Shown here one piece after another: positions 37,490-46,394 of a stretch of 64,000 bases of DNA. The first letter of the stretch is position 1. Each line of letters starts with the position of its first letter. The stretch spans positions 5,704,001 through 5,768,000 of the forward strand of contig NZ_CP070225.1 of assembly GCF_021631985.1 (NCBI RefSeq). Reading direction: 5' to 3'. Below the pieces are notes generated by a model. The model saw only the letters and a program-made list of their open reading frames with translations. It searched no databases and was not told the origin of the DNA. Origin of the DNA: Sandaracinus amylolyticus. GTDB taxonomy: Bacteria; Myxococcota_A; Polyangia; Polyangiales; Sandaracinaceae. A program made the position numbers and the translations under genes.

Positions 37490-38614
37490 CTACTTCGCGA
37501 CTGCGATGGACTTCCGGAAGCGCGTCACGCTGTAGACGAAGAACCCGAGGCCGACGACGCTCACCATCGCGAAGTTCCGCCACACGGCCCCCAGGCCGCC
37601 GCCGCGGTACACGATGACCTGCGAGAAGCTGACGAAATGCCTCGTCGGAAGGAAGTAGGTGAGCGCCTGCAGCCACTCGGGCTGACTCTCCACCGGAGTC
37701 GAGCCTCCGGAGAGCAGCTGCAGAACGACGACGACGAGCACGATCAGGAGGGCGAACTGCGCCATCGAACGTGAGATCGTGCCGAGGAACAGGCCGAGCG
37801 CCGTCGCGAAGAAGAGGTACAGCGCCACGCCGACGAACCACAGCGCGTGTGAGCCTGCGAACGGCACCCCGAGCACCATCTGGACCATGACGAAAAGCGA
37901 GATCGCGGTCGCGACGAGGATGACGAGCGCGTTGGCCCACACCTTTCCCATCGCGATCTCGAATGCGGTCAGCGGCATGACGAGCAGGTGCTCGAGCGTG
38001 CCGTGCTCTCGCTCTCGAATCACGGCAGCACCCGTGAGCACGATCGTCAGGAGCGTCAGCTGGTTGATGATCGCGACGACGCTCGTGAACCAAGACGACT
38101 CACTGTTCGGATTGAACAGCTTCCGCACGATCAGCTGCGCGGGCCTCGGCCCTTCCTCTTCGGTGCGCCGGAGGAAGCTCGAGATCCGATCGTCGATGAT
38201 GTTCTTGATGTAGCCGGAGCCGATGCCGGCCTGCTGCATCGCCGTCGCATCGATGCTCACCTGGATCTCCGGATGGCGTCCTGCGCGGAGGTCGTACTCG
38301 AAGCGCGGAGGGATCGTGACGACGAACATGAATCGTCCCTCGTCCATCGCGTCTTCGATCTGATCGGTCCGGATCTCCTCGGGCCTCTGGAAGCGCGGGG
38401 GATAGAACGCGTTGAGCAATTCCCTCGAGAGCGCGGAGCGGTCCTCGTCGACGAACGCGATCGAAGCGTTGTTGACTTCGTTCGAGGTGCCGGTCGCCTG
38501 CGAGTAGACGGTCCACGTGAACGCGTATGCGACGAAGAGCATCAGGACCGTGTCGCCGACCAGGCTCCGCAGCTCCTTGAGCCCCAACCACGCGATGTTC
38601 GTCAGCGAGTGCAC
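37490..38614 (-). CDS. ABC-2 type permease (YhhJ/YbhR-like)
   Basis: 374 residues. One N-terminal helix (about 20-40), a large extracytoplasmic domain of about 140 residues (about 45-185, including [16 protein letters not shown] and a [13 protein letters not shown] strand), and five more helices ending near 365. This is the DrrB/YbhR class of ABC-2 export permeases. The GTG start comes one base after the RbbA-like stop (TGA C GTG), so translation is coupled. In E. coli the equivalent protein YhhJ sits beside RbbA and a HlyD-type adaptor, the same set as here. Exported substrate unknown. Confidence 0.92.
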   Translation of the reverse strand: MHSLTNIAWLGLKELRSLVGDTVLMLFVAYAFTWTVYSQATGTSNEVNNASIAFVDEDRSALSRELLNAFYPPRFQRPEEIRTDQIEDAMDEGRFMFVVTIPPRFEYDLRAGRHPEIQVSIDATAMQQAGIGSGYIKNIIDDRISSFLRRTEEEGPRPAQLIVRKLFNPNSESSWFTSVVAIINQLTLLTIVLTGAAVIREREHGTLEHLLVMPLTAFEIAMGKVWANALVILVATAISLFVMVQMVLGVPFAGSHALWFVGVALYLFFATALGLFLGTISRSMAQFALLIVLVVVVLQLLSGGSTPVESQPEWLQALTYFLPTRHFVSFSQVIVYRGGGLGAVWRNFAMVSVVGLGFFVYSVTRFRKSIAVAK

Positions 38615-38615
38615 G

Positions 38616-41426
38616 TCATCGGTCCTGCTTCTTCAGGGCGAGCGCGCTCACCGCGAGGAGGATCGGAATGGTGCACGCGAGGACGAGCAGGTCGTGCGCC
38701 ATCAGTCGGGGCGCGAGGCCCTTCGTGTAGGCGCCGACGCTCGAGTGCATGTAGTACGTCGTCGGCCAGACCGAGCCGATGATCCGGGCGCCGCCCTCGA
38801 GGGTCGAGACCGGCTGGAGCAGGCCGGCGAACTGGATCGTCGGCTGGATCGTGAGGATGGCCGTGACGAAGACCGCGGCGACCTGAGTCTTCGTGAACGT
38901 CGAAGTGACCATGCCGACGCCGGTCGTCACCACGACGTAGAGGAACGTGCAGAGCGTGAGGACCAGGAAGCTGCCCTTGATCGACACTCCGAACACGATC
39001 GCTGCGAGCGCCACCAGGATGAAGTAGTTGATCATCCCGATCGCGACGTAGGGAATCTGTTTCCCCAGCAGGTACTCGAGCCGTCCGGTCGGCGTGACGT
39101 AGAAGTTGATGATCGAGCCGAGCTCTTTCTCGCGCACGATGCTGACGGTCATGAGGATTGCCGGGATCAGGATCAACAGCAGCGCCGGCACACTCGGCAC
39201 GATCGTGTAGATGCTCTCGAACGTCGGGTTGTACATGTAGCGTTTCTGGATGGACGCCGTGAATCGCGGTGGAGGCGTGCGGAGCGCGGTCCCGCGATGT
39301 CGCAGCATCGTCTCGTGGACGCCGCGCACGTACTGGGCGATCGTCTCGGCGCGATACGGCATCGCGCCGTCCACCTGCACGAGCACTTCGGCTTCCGACT
39401 CCCGCCGCACGTCGCGACCGAATCCTGGCGGGAGCTCCACGATGAACGACACGTCGCCGGACTTGAGCCGGTCGAGCCCCTCCTCGTCGGAGGTGACCGG
39501 TGCCGTCGGTCGGAAGTACTCGCTCGCTCCGGCGAACTGCTCGAGATAGGCGCGGCTCTCGGGCGTTCCGTCGCGGTCCAGGACCGCGTAACGAATGTCC
39601 TCGACGTCCGTGGTGATGCCGAATCCGAACACGAGCATCAGCAGCGCGGAGCCGACGAACGCGAACGTGAGTCGGATGGGATCGCGGCGGATCTGGATCG
39701 CCTCGTTGCGCGAATAGGCGAGCATCCGGCGCACCGGAAGCGGCACGCGGGACTTGCGCGCGGGCTTCGGCGGCGCTGCGGCTCCGACGGGCAGCGAGGC
39801 GGCCGGCGGGGGCACCGACGTCGTGCTCGGAGCGCCCTTCTCGGCCTTCGCGCGATCCGACGAATCGACGATCGCGTCCTCCATGTACGCGATGAACGCG
39901 TCTTCCAGGCCTGCCGCGCCACGCGCCTCGATCAGCTTCTCCGGCGCGTCGCACGCCAGCACTCGCCCGGCATGCATGAGGGAGATGCGGTCGCAGTGCA
40001 TTCCCTCGTTCATGAAGTGCGTCGTCACGAAGATCGTGACGCCGTCTCTCCGGGAGAGCTCGACCAGCAGCTCCCAGAAGCTGTCTCGCGCGACGGGATC
40101 GACGCCCGACGTCGGCTCGTCGAGGATCAACAGCGTGGGCTCGTGCAGGACGGCGACTGCGAGCGAGAGTCGCTGGCGCAGACCCATCGGGAGATCGCGA
40201 GTCAGCGCGTCGATGTGAGGGCCGAGCCCGAACCGCTCGACCAGAGCGTCTATCCGCGTCTTCGCGACGTCGGGAGGAAGGTGGTAGAGGCGCGCGTCGA
40301 GAACCAGATTCTGCCGGACCGTCAGCTCCTCGTAGAGCGAGAAGGCCTGGGTCATGTATCCGATGGTCTTCCGGACTGCGATGCTCCCCGCTTCGACGGA
40401 GCTCCCGAAGATCGTCGCGGTCCCCTCGGTCGGCGGCAGGAGACCGGTGAGCATCTTCATCGTCGTCGACTTGCCGCAGCCGTTGGAGCCGAGGAAGCCG
40501 AAGATCTCGCCCCGCTCGATGCTCAGCGTCACGTGGTCGACCGCGGTGAAGCTGCCGAAACGTTGGGTCAGCCCCTTGGCCTCGATCGCGATCTCGCGCG
40601 CGCCGGCGGGGCGCGGCGGAATCACGAGCTTCCTGTGCCCGAGGCGCCTCTCCTCGGGCAGGAGCGCGATGAAGCACTCCTCGAGGCTCGTCGTGCCGGT
40701 CCGCTGCATCAGGTCCTGCGGGGTGCCGGCCGCGAGGACGCGCCCCGCGTCGATCGCGAAGATCCAGTCCCACCGCTGCGCCTCGTCCATGTACGCAGTG
40801 GAGATGACGACGCTCATCCCGGGCCGACCTGCGCGGATGTCGTCGATCAGAGTCCAGAACTGCCGGCGCGAGAGCGGATCGACACCCGTGGTCGGCTCGT
40901 CGAGGATGAGGAGATCGGGGTCGTGCACCAATGCACCGCAGAGCCCGACCTTCTGCTTCATGCCGCCGGAGAGCTTTCCCGCAGGCCGATCGCGAAACGG
41001 AGCGAGGCCGGTGGCGACGAGCAGATCATCGATGCGAGCTTCGCGCTCCTCGGCGGAGAGCCCGAAGAGCTGCGCCATGAAGTCGACGTTGTCGTGGACG
41101 CTCAGCTCGAGATAGAGATTCTTCCCCAACCCCTGCGGCATGTACGCGATCCGCGGCCCGGTGGATCGTCGATGCGCGGCGGACGCGATGTCGCCGCCGA
41201 GGACCGTGAGCTTGCCGTCCTGCAGCTTCTTCGAGCCTGCGATCAGCGCGAGGAGCGTGGACTTGCCGACACCGTCGGGGCCCACCACGCCGACCATCAG
41301 GCCACTCGGGACCTCGAGAGAGATGTGATCGAGCGCGACGACATGGCCATACCGGTGCGTCACGTCGGCCACCGTGACGACGGGACCGACGACGGGCGCC
41401 CCTGCGAGCGTGGTAGTCGTGCTCAC
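38616..41426 (-). CDS. rbbA: RbbA-like fusion: two ABC ATPase domains plus ABC-2 permease
   Basis: 936 residues from a GTG with TAGGAG upstream. First ATPase domain about 15-250: Walker A GPDGVGKST, signature LSGGMKQK, Walker B LLILDEPTTGVD; its switch position reads ISTAYMDEA, lacking the usual His. Second domain about 275-505: GSNGCGKST, a divergent signature PMGLRQR, LLILDEPTSGVD and a normal TTHFMNEG switch. A linker then leads to an ABC-2 permease domain (about 565-930) with six helices. The architecture matches E. coli RbbA (YhiH), reported as a ribosome-associated ATPase, but here the permease and adaptor context argues for export. Eight bases separate it from the HlyD-type adaptor gene. 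Confidence 0.9.
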   Translation of the reverse strand: MSTTTTLAGAPVVGPVVTVADVTHRYGHVVALDHISLEVPSGLMVGVVGPDGVGKSTLLALIAGSKKLQDGKLTVLGGDIASAAHRRSTGPRIAYMPQGLGKNLYLELSVHDNVDFMAQLFGLSAEEREARIDDLLVATGLAPFRDRPAGKLSGGMKQKVGLCGALVHDPDLLILDEPTTGVDPLSRRQFWTLIDDIRAGRPGMSVVISTAYMDEAQRWDWIFAIDAGRVLAAGTPQDLMQRTGTTSLEECFIALLPEERRLGHRKLVIPPRPAGAREIAIEAKGLTQRFGSFTAVDHVTLSIERGEIFGFLGSNGCGKSTTMKMLTGLLPPTEGTATIFGSSVEAGSIAVRKTIGYMTQAFSLYEELTVRQNLVLDARLYHLPPDVAKTRIDALVERFGLGPHIDALTRDLPMGLRQRLSLAVAVLHEPTLLILDEPTSGVDPVARDSFWELLVELSRRDGVTIFVTTHFMNEGMHCDRISLMHAGRVLACDAPEKLIEARGAAGLEDAFIAYMEDAIVDSSDRAKAEKGAPSTTSVPPPAASLPVGAAAPPKPARKSRVPLPVRRMLAYSRNEAIQIRRDPIRLTFAFVGSALLMLVFGFGITTDVEDIRYAVLDRDGTPESRAYLEQFAGASEYFRPTAPVTSDEEGLDRLKSGDVSFIVELPPGFGRDVRRESEAEVLVQVDGAMPYRAETIAQYVRGVHETMLRHRGTALRTPPPRFTASIQKRYMYNPTFESIYTIVPSVPALLLILIPAILMTVSIVREKELGSIINFYVTPTGRLEYLLGKQIPYVAIGMINYFILVALAAIVFGVSIKGSFLVLTLCTFLYVVVTTGVGMVTSTFTKTQVAAVFVTAILTIQPTIQFAGLLQPVSTLEGGARIIGSVWPTTYYMHSSVGAYTKGLAPRLMAHDLLVLACTIPILLAVSALALKKQDR

Positions 41427-41434
41427 GTTCGCTC

Positions 41435-42505
41435 CTAGCGGCGCGTCGTGGTCGACGAGCGCGCCACGCGCCCGCGCTCCGGGCTCAGGAGGTTCCGCTG
41501 GAGGAACTCGGGCCAGGGCGTGGATTCGTCGAATCGCACGTACCCGACGCCACGCACGCCCGTCTTGATCTGCTCCGTGTAGTGCATCACGAGCTCGCGC
41601 GGCACTTGGATCTTCACGCGGAACATCAGCTTCTCGCGCTCCGACCGGGTCTCGACCTCTCTGGGGGTGAACTGCGCCTCGGGGGACACGAAGCTCACGT
41701 AACCAGGCGCGACGCGGTCGGGTGCGTAGTCGAGCTGCACCCGCGCTTCGGCGCCGATCTGGATCTGCGCGGCCTGGTTCGAGGGCAGGAAGATCTCCAT
41801 GTAGACGTCTTCGAGATCCACGAGCGTGAGGACCTCGCCTCCGGGCCCGAGCACCTCGCCGGGCTCGGCCAAGCGATAGAGCACGCGTCCGTGCACGGGC
41901 GAGGTCAGCGTCGCGTCGTCGATGCGACTCTGGACCACGGCGACGTTCGCTTCGGCCACTGCGACTTGCTGCTCGGCGACACGCAGGTTGGCCTCGGCCT
42001 CGTCGTGTCCCGCTCGCGCCGTCCTCAGCGCCGTCGTTCGCACGTCGAGCTCGCGCTGGGAGCCGGCGCGCTCCGCGACGAGATTTCCAGCACGCTCCAC
42101 CTCGATCCGCGCGAGCGCGATCTCGCTGTCTCGCCTGGCGATTCCGGCGCGCGCCACCGCGAGACTCTCGTGGGCGCCGGCCAGATTCTCTCGGGCTTCG
42201 GCCAGCTCTTGATCGAGCGTGACCGTGTCCATCCGCGCGAGGACCTGGCCGGGTCGAACGAGGTCGCCCTCCTCCACGTAGATCTCTCGTACTCGGAGCG
42301 GCAGTCGAGTGGCGACGTCGACTTCCTGGCTCTCGATCCTTCCGTTCCCGGAGGCGATCCCCTCGGGAAGGGCATCCGCGCGAGACCGCCAGTATCGATA
42401 TCCGAAGAACCCGGCGACGAGCACGACGGCGAGCACGCCCAGCGTCCATCGCCGAGTCTTCTTGTTCTGCAGCTTCGTCTTGAGCGCCTGGATCTTCGAG
42501 GTCAT
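41435..42505 (-). CDS. HlyD-family periplasmic adaptor (YhiI-like)
   Basis: 356 residues. One N-terminal membrane anchor (about 20-38), then a biotinyl-lipoyl half (VREIYVEEGDLVRPGQVLARMD), a long coiled-coil hairpin (about 100-205), the second lipoyl half (LTSPVHGRVLYRLAEPGEVLGPGG) and a beta-barrel domain. It would link the RbbA-like ABC exporter in the inner membrane to the NodT-type outer-membrane factor encoded just upstream, whose stop overlaps its ATG by four bases (ATGA). Confidence 0.93.
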   Translation of the reverse strand: MTSKIQALKTKLQNKKTRRWTLGVLAVVLVAGFFGYRYWRSRADALPEGIASGNGRIESQEVDVATRLPLRVREIYVEEGDLVRPGQVLARMDTVTLDQELAEARENLAGAHESLAVARAGIARRDSEIALARIEVERAGNLVAERAGSQRELDVRTTALRTARAGHDEAEANLRVAEQQVAVAEANVAVVQSRIDDATLTSPVHGRVLYRLAEPGEVLGPGGEVLTLVDLEDVYMEIFLPSNQAAQIQIGAEARVQLDYAPDRVAPGYVSFVSPEAQFTPREVETRSEREKLMFRVKIQVPRELVMHYTEQIKTGVRGVGYVRFDESTPWPEFLQRNLLSPERGRVARSSTTTRR

Positions 42506-44067
42506 TGCGCAACTCCGCTGTCATCCGTGCGGCGAGGAGGGCTCTCCGCGGCGTCTCCCCCGGCGGTTCGATCACCCGGATCGACGTGCGCCGTGTCCGC
42601 GCCCGCGAATTCCTGGTCGATCTGCCATCCTCCGCCGAGCGCTTTGTAGAGCGCGATCGCGCTCGTCGCGGTCGATGACGTCGACTCGGTGTGACGGCTC
42701 TGCGATTCCAGGAGCACGCGCTGCGTGTCCAGGACTCGCTGGTAGTCGGTCGCGCCTTCTCGATATTGGATGAGCGCCAGCCTCACTGCGAGCTCGGCCG
42801 CGGTGACGGCGGCCGCCGAGAGCGCCACCGTCTCTCGCGAGAGGAGGAATTCGACGATTCCGTCCTCGACCTCCTGCGCGGCGAGCAGGACGGTCTGCGC
42901 GTACTCGAGGAGCGATCGCGAATAGCGCGCGTCCTGGGCCGCGATGTTGTTGAGGATCTGCGGGTAGTTGAGGAGGGGCCAGAAGAGACTCCCGCCGAAC
43001 GTGTAGAGGAACGAGCCGGGCTCGAGCACTCGACCGATGGCCGACTCTGCTCCTGCGCCGACGACGGCAGCCGTTCCCAGCGAGCCCGTGAGGGAGAAGC
43101 TCGGATAGAGCTCGGCAGTCGCCGCGCCGACACGGTTGCACTGCGCGATCGCGCGCAGCTCTGCAGCGCGGATGTCGGGGCGACGGCGCAGCAGCTCTGC
43201 CGGCAGGCCGATCGCGACTCGGGGCGGCGGAGACGGGATTCCACGGGTCTCCTCGAGGAAGGGCTCGACGAATCCGCGCGGTCTCCCGAGGAGTGTGCTG
43301 AGCGCATTCAGCGCCTGCTGGTGCGCGATCCGGAGCGCCGGAATCCGAGCGCGAGTGGTCTCGAGCAACGTGGTCGCCTGAGCGACGTCGAGCTCGGACG
43401 TCGCTCCGTTGCGGAAGCGCGAAGTCGCGATGTCCAGCGCGTCCGACTGCACCACGACGTTCGCGTCCGCTTGTGCGATCAGCGTCTCGAACGAGCGCAC
43501 GAGCACGTAGGTCCGAGCGACCTCCGCGTTCAGCGAGACGATCGCGTCCTGGTAGTCGGCGACCTGTGCGAGCAGGTCCGCGCGCGCCGCCCGCACACCG
43601 CGTCGTTGCCGTCCCCAGAGGTCCAGCTCCCAAGTCGCATCGATGCCGACGAAGTACTGTCCGAAGATGTCGGTCGAATCCTCGCGCGTGATCCCTCCGA
43701 TCGTCCCGCTGGCGACCGGGCTCGGGTTCTGGGGCAAGAGCTCGCCGATCGCGACACCGACCTGCGCCCGAGCCTCCTCGATCCGCAGGCGTGCAATCTG
43801 GAGAGAGAGGTCCTGTTCATAGGCGAGCTCGATCAGGTGATCGAGCACCGGGTCGTCGAAGGTCGTCCACCACGCGATGTCGACGGCGGCATTCGTCGCG
43901 AGCCGTGGATCGCGGGCTTCCGTCCACTGGGAAGCCAGTGGGACGCGCGGTCGAGCGTACTCCGGGCCCACCATGCAGCCGCTCGCCGCCAGCGCGCACG
44001 CCAGCGTCACGACGGCGCATGCGCCGTGCTGCTTCGCGTCCGACCATGGGGTCCGATGTTCGCGCAT
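42502..44067 (-). CDS. NodT/OprM-type outer-membrane efflux lipoprotein
   Basis: 521 residues from the ATG at 44067; the shorter leader and lipobox AASGC followed by MVGPEYARP are typical of NodT-family outer-membrane factors. Two TolC repeats are visible, with family phrases such as [40 protein letters not shown] and the GLPAELL loop. The C-terminal 30 residues are polar and variable. It forms the outer duct for the HlyD/RbbA exporter and starts that operon. No strong ribosome site precedes the chosen ATG, so the exact start is the least certain point. Confidence 0.9.
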   Translation of the reverse strand: MREHRTPWSDAKQHGACAVVTLACALAASGCMVGPEYARPRVPLASQWTEARDPRLATNAAVDIAWWTTFDDPVLDHLIELAYEQDLSLQIARLRIEEARAQVGVAIGELLPQNPSPVASGTIGGITREDSTDIFGQYFVGIDATWELDLWGRQRRGVRAARADLLAQVADYQDAIVSLNAEVARTYVLVRSFETLIAQADANVVVQSDALDIATSRFRNGATSELDVAQATTLLETTRARIPALRIAHQQALNALSTLLGRPRGFVEPFLEETRGIPSPPPRVAIGLPAELLRRRPDIRAAELRAIAQCNRVGAATAELYPSFSLTGSLGTAAVVGAGAESAIGRVLEPGSFLYTFGGSLFWPLLNYPQILNNIAAQDARYSRSLLEYAQTVLLAAQEVEDGIVEFLLSRETVALSAAAVTAAELAVRLALIQYREGATDYQRVLDTQRVLLESQSRHTESTSSTATSAIALYKALGGGWQIDQEFAGADTAHVDPGDRTAGGDAAESPPRRTDDSGVAQ

Positions 44068-44385
44068 GGATGCCGGCGTGCTCGGAGCAACCGGGATGCC
44101 CTGGGAATCGCTCCACGACTGCGGCTCATCGTCGGGAGACCACGCGCGTCGTGAGCGTGTGAGCGCAGAAAGGAACGCTGCGGGATCCCGATCGAGTGTG
44201 GGACTCGTCGCGGCACGACACCGTGTCTCGCGTGTGCGAGCGCGAGGTCGCACTTCGTCCCGTCTACGCGCCCGATGCCGCCGGTTCGGCGACGACGATC
44301 CGGGAGATCCGACTCCGCTCCTCGATGCTGGAGTGGCTCGTCTCGTGCTGCCCACCAGCGCAGGAGCCCGAGGCCGAAGAACGGT
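44068..44385. promoter_or_regulatory. Divergent promoter region between exporter operon and HAD/transaldolase gene
   Basis: A 318-base gap between two start codons on opposite strands. No coding frame with convincing composition, hairpin or palindrome was found; it must hold promoters for both directions. Confidence 0.45.
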
Positions 44386-46320
44386 ATGCACGACGGTTCG
44401 CGAATCGCAGCGCTGCTGGCGGACGTCGACGGGACGCTGCTCACGAAGGACAAGGTGCTGACCGAGCGGGCGCTCCGCGCGGTCGACTCGCTCCGCGAGC
44501 GCGGCATCGTGTTCACGATCACCAGCGGTCGTCCGCCTTTCGGAATGCGGATGCTCGTCGAGCCGCTCCACCTGACGATGCCGATGGCAGCGTTCAACGG
44601 CGGCGTGATCGTGCTGCCGGATCTCTCGGTGCTCGATGAGCGCTTGCTGCCGGAGTACTTGCTGCCGGCGCTGCTGGACATGATCGAGGGACACGGGCTC
44701 GACGTGTTCGTCTTCCGATCGCGCGACTGGTTCGTGCGCTCCCTGAATGCGCCGCGCGTGAGCCGCGAGACCTCGAACATCCAGCAGGCTCCCGTCGTCG
44801 TGAAGAGCTTCGACGAGGTGCTCGCGGGCGTCGTCAAGATCGTCGGCGTGAGCAACGACCTGCCCCGCGTCGCGGCGTGCGAGGCGGCCGTGCGGCAGGC
44901 GTTCGGGACCCAGGTCTCGGCGGCGCGATCCGCCCCGCACTACGTCGACGTGACCCATCCGGGGGCGCACAAGGGAGTCGTGATCGAGCGGCTCTCGCGG
45001 TATCTGAAGATCCCGCTCGAGCACATCGCCGCGATCGGAGATCAACCGAACGACGTTCTGATGTTCGAGCGTGCCGGGCTCAGCATCGCGATGGGCAATG
45101 CGAGTGACGAGGTGAAGCGGCGCGCCACCGTCGTGACCAGCTCGTTCGCCGACGAAGGTTTTGCCGAGGCCGTCGATCGCATCGTCCTGCCTCGCAGCGC
45201 GGCTGCGAGCGGCCCTGCGGTGAAGACCACCGGGAGGCTCCATCACCTGGGCCAGAGTCTCTGGCTGGATGGCATCGGCCGCGACGCGCTCGAGTCGGGC
45301 GCGTTGCAGCGCCACATCGACGAGCGCTCGGTGACCGGGATCCGATCGAATCACGCGCTCTGGGCACGTGCGCTCGAGACGAGCTCCGCGTACGACGACT
45401 CCATCGCGAACGGGCGGCGCCGGAACCGCTCGAGCGAGGAGCTCCTGCTCGACATCGCGATCGAGGATCTCGCGCAGGCAGCGGATCTCCTTCGTCCCGT
45501 CCACGAACGCAGCGCGGGCGTCGACGGGTGGGTCTCCCTCGGAACGAGACTGGCTCACGACACGGTGAGCGCGGTCGCCGGCGCGAAGGAGCTCCTCTCC
45601 CGCGTGGCCCGCCCGAATTGGATGATCGAGATCCCCGGCACGCCGGCGGGACTGTCGGCCATCGAGCACCTGATCTTCGCCGGAGCCCCCGTCAACGTCG
45701 TGCTCCTCTTCTCTCGGGAGCAATACCTCGCGGCGGCCGAGGCGTACCTGCGGGGAGTCGAGCGTCGCGTCGACGCGGGCCTTCGCCCCGACGTCGCGTC
45801 GCTGGCCACGATGTCGATCCGTCGTTGGGACGCCGCCGTGGCAGGCGCGGTCCCCGAGGAGCTCCGAGGAGGGCTGGGCATCGCGATGGCCCAACGCACC
45901 TACAAGGCGTACCGCGAGGTCCTGCGCTCACCGCGGTGGCAGCGGCTCTACAACCTCGGTGGGCGCCCGCAGCGACTCCTGTGGGACATCACGGGGTCCG
46001 AGGACGCGAGTGCGTCCGACGTCACGTACGCGGCCTCGCTGACGGCGCAGTTCACGGTCCTGGCGATGCGGGAGCGCGCGCTGCTGGAGTTCGCGGAGCA
46101 CGGTCAGGTCACGACGCTCCTGCCGGCCGACGGCGGCACCAGCGACGAGACCCTCGCGCGTTTCCGAGCGGCAGGGATCGACCTGTATGCGCTCGCGCCG
46201 AAGCTCCAGGAGGACGGTCTGGCGAGGCTCGCGGGATCGTGGAGCGACCTCGTCGCGACCGTCGAGCGGAGAGCCGGGCGCGGCGACCTCGATCGCCGAC
46301 AGACAGGTGCTCCCGCCTAG
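44386..46320 (+). CDS. Fusion of Cof-type HAD phosphatase and degenerate transaldolase
   Basis: 644 residues. Residues about 7-275 are a HAD-IIB (Cof/YbiV) phosphatase with every catalytic motif: DVDGT with Asp13/Asp15, TSGRP, Lys196 in HPGAHKGV and GDQPNDVLMFE with Asp219/Asp223. Residues about 285-632 match the long bacterial transaldolase family: LWLDGIGRD, SVTGIRSN, LLRPVHERSAGVDGWVS, RLAHDT, IPGTPAGLSAI, SVNV-like VNVVLLFS and a final SW(N/S)DL. The Schiff-base lysine expected before IP is Glu415 (codon GAG, 45628-45630). The E-V-D segment after VS is deleted, and the Thr of the LTLLFS strand is Val. The second domain is therefore probably not an active transaldolase and may bind sugar phosphates or regulate. 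The gene is divergent from the exporter/phosphoketolase series. Confidence 0.9.
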   Translation: MHDGSRIAALLADVDGTLLTKDKVLTERALRAVDSLRERGIVFTITSGRPPFGMRMLVEPLHLTMPMAAFNGGVIVLPDLSVLDERLLPEYLLPALLDMIEGHGLDVFVFRSRDWFVRSLNAPRVSRETSNIQQAPVVVKSFDEVLAGVVKIVGVSNDLPRVAACEAAVRQAFGTQVSAARSAPHYVDVTHPGAHKGVVIERLSRYLKIPLEHIAAIGDQPNDVLMFERAGLSIAMGNASDEVKRRATVVTSSFADEGFAEAVDRIVLPRSAAASGPAVKTTGRLHHLGQSLWLDGIGRDALESGALQRHIDERSVTGIRSNHALWARALETSSAYDDSIANGRRRNRSSEELLLDIAIEDLAQAADLLRPVHERSAGVDGWVSLGTRLAHDTVSAVAGAKELLSRVARPNWMIEIPGTPAGLSAIEHLIFAGAPVNVVLLFSREQYLAAAEAYLRGVERRVDAGLRPDVASLATMSIRRWDAAVAGAVPEELRGGLGIAMAQRTYKAYREVLRSPRWQRLYNLGGRPQRLLWDITGSEDASASDVTYAASLTAQFTVLAMRERALLEFAEHGQVTTLLPADGGTSDETLARFRAAGIDLYALAPKLQEDGLARLAGSWSDLVATVERRAGRGDLDRRQTGAPA

Positions 46321-46328
46321 TACCTCTG

Positions 46329-46347
46329 CCCGGAGCTTCGTTCCGGG
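46329..46347. terminator. Hairpin between convergent genes (1)
   Basis: CCCGGA and TCCGGG pair around a seven-base loop directly after the fusion gene's stop. No T run follows, so factor-independent termination is uncertain; it could also act in either direction. Confidence 0.4.
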
Positions 46348-46355
46348 CTGCGCTC

Positions 46356-46379
46356 CACTCGCATCGAACGACGCGAGTG
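46356..46379. terminator. Hairpin between convergent genes (2)
   Basis: CACTCGC and GCGAGTG form a 7-bp stem with a ten-base loop, midway between the stop at 46320 and the convergent YeiH-like stop at 46395. Likely bidirectional terminator together with the neighbouring hairpin. Confidence 0.45.
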
Positions 46380-46394
46380 AAGCGCTCTCTCGGC

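Noticed and set aside
38517-41438. Long plus-strand frame opposite the RbbA-like gene
   Set aside because: Arg/Asp/Glu-rich shadow of the minus-strand ABC gene.
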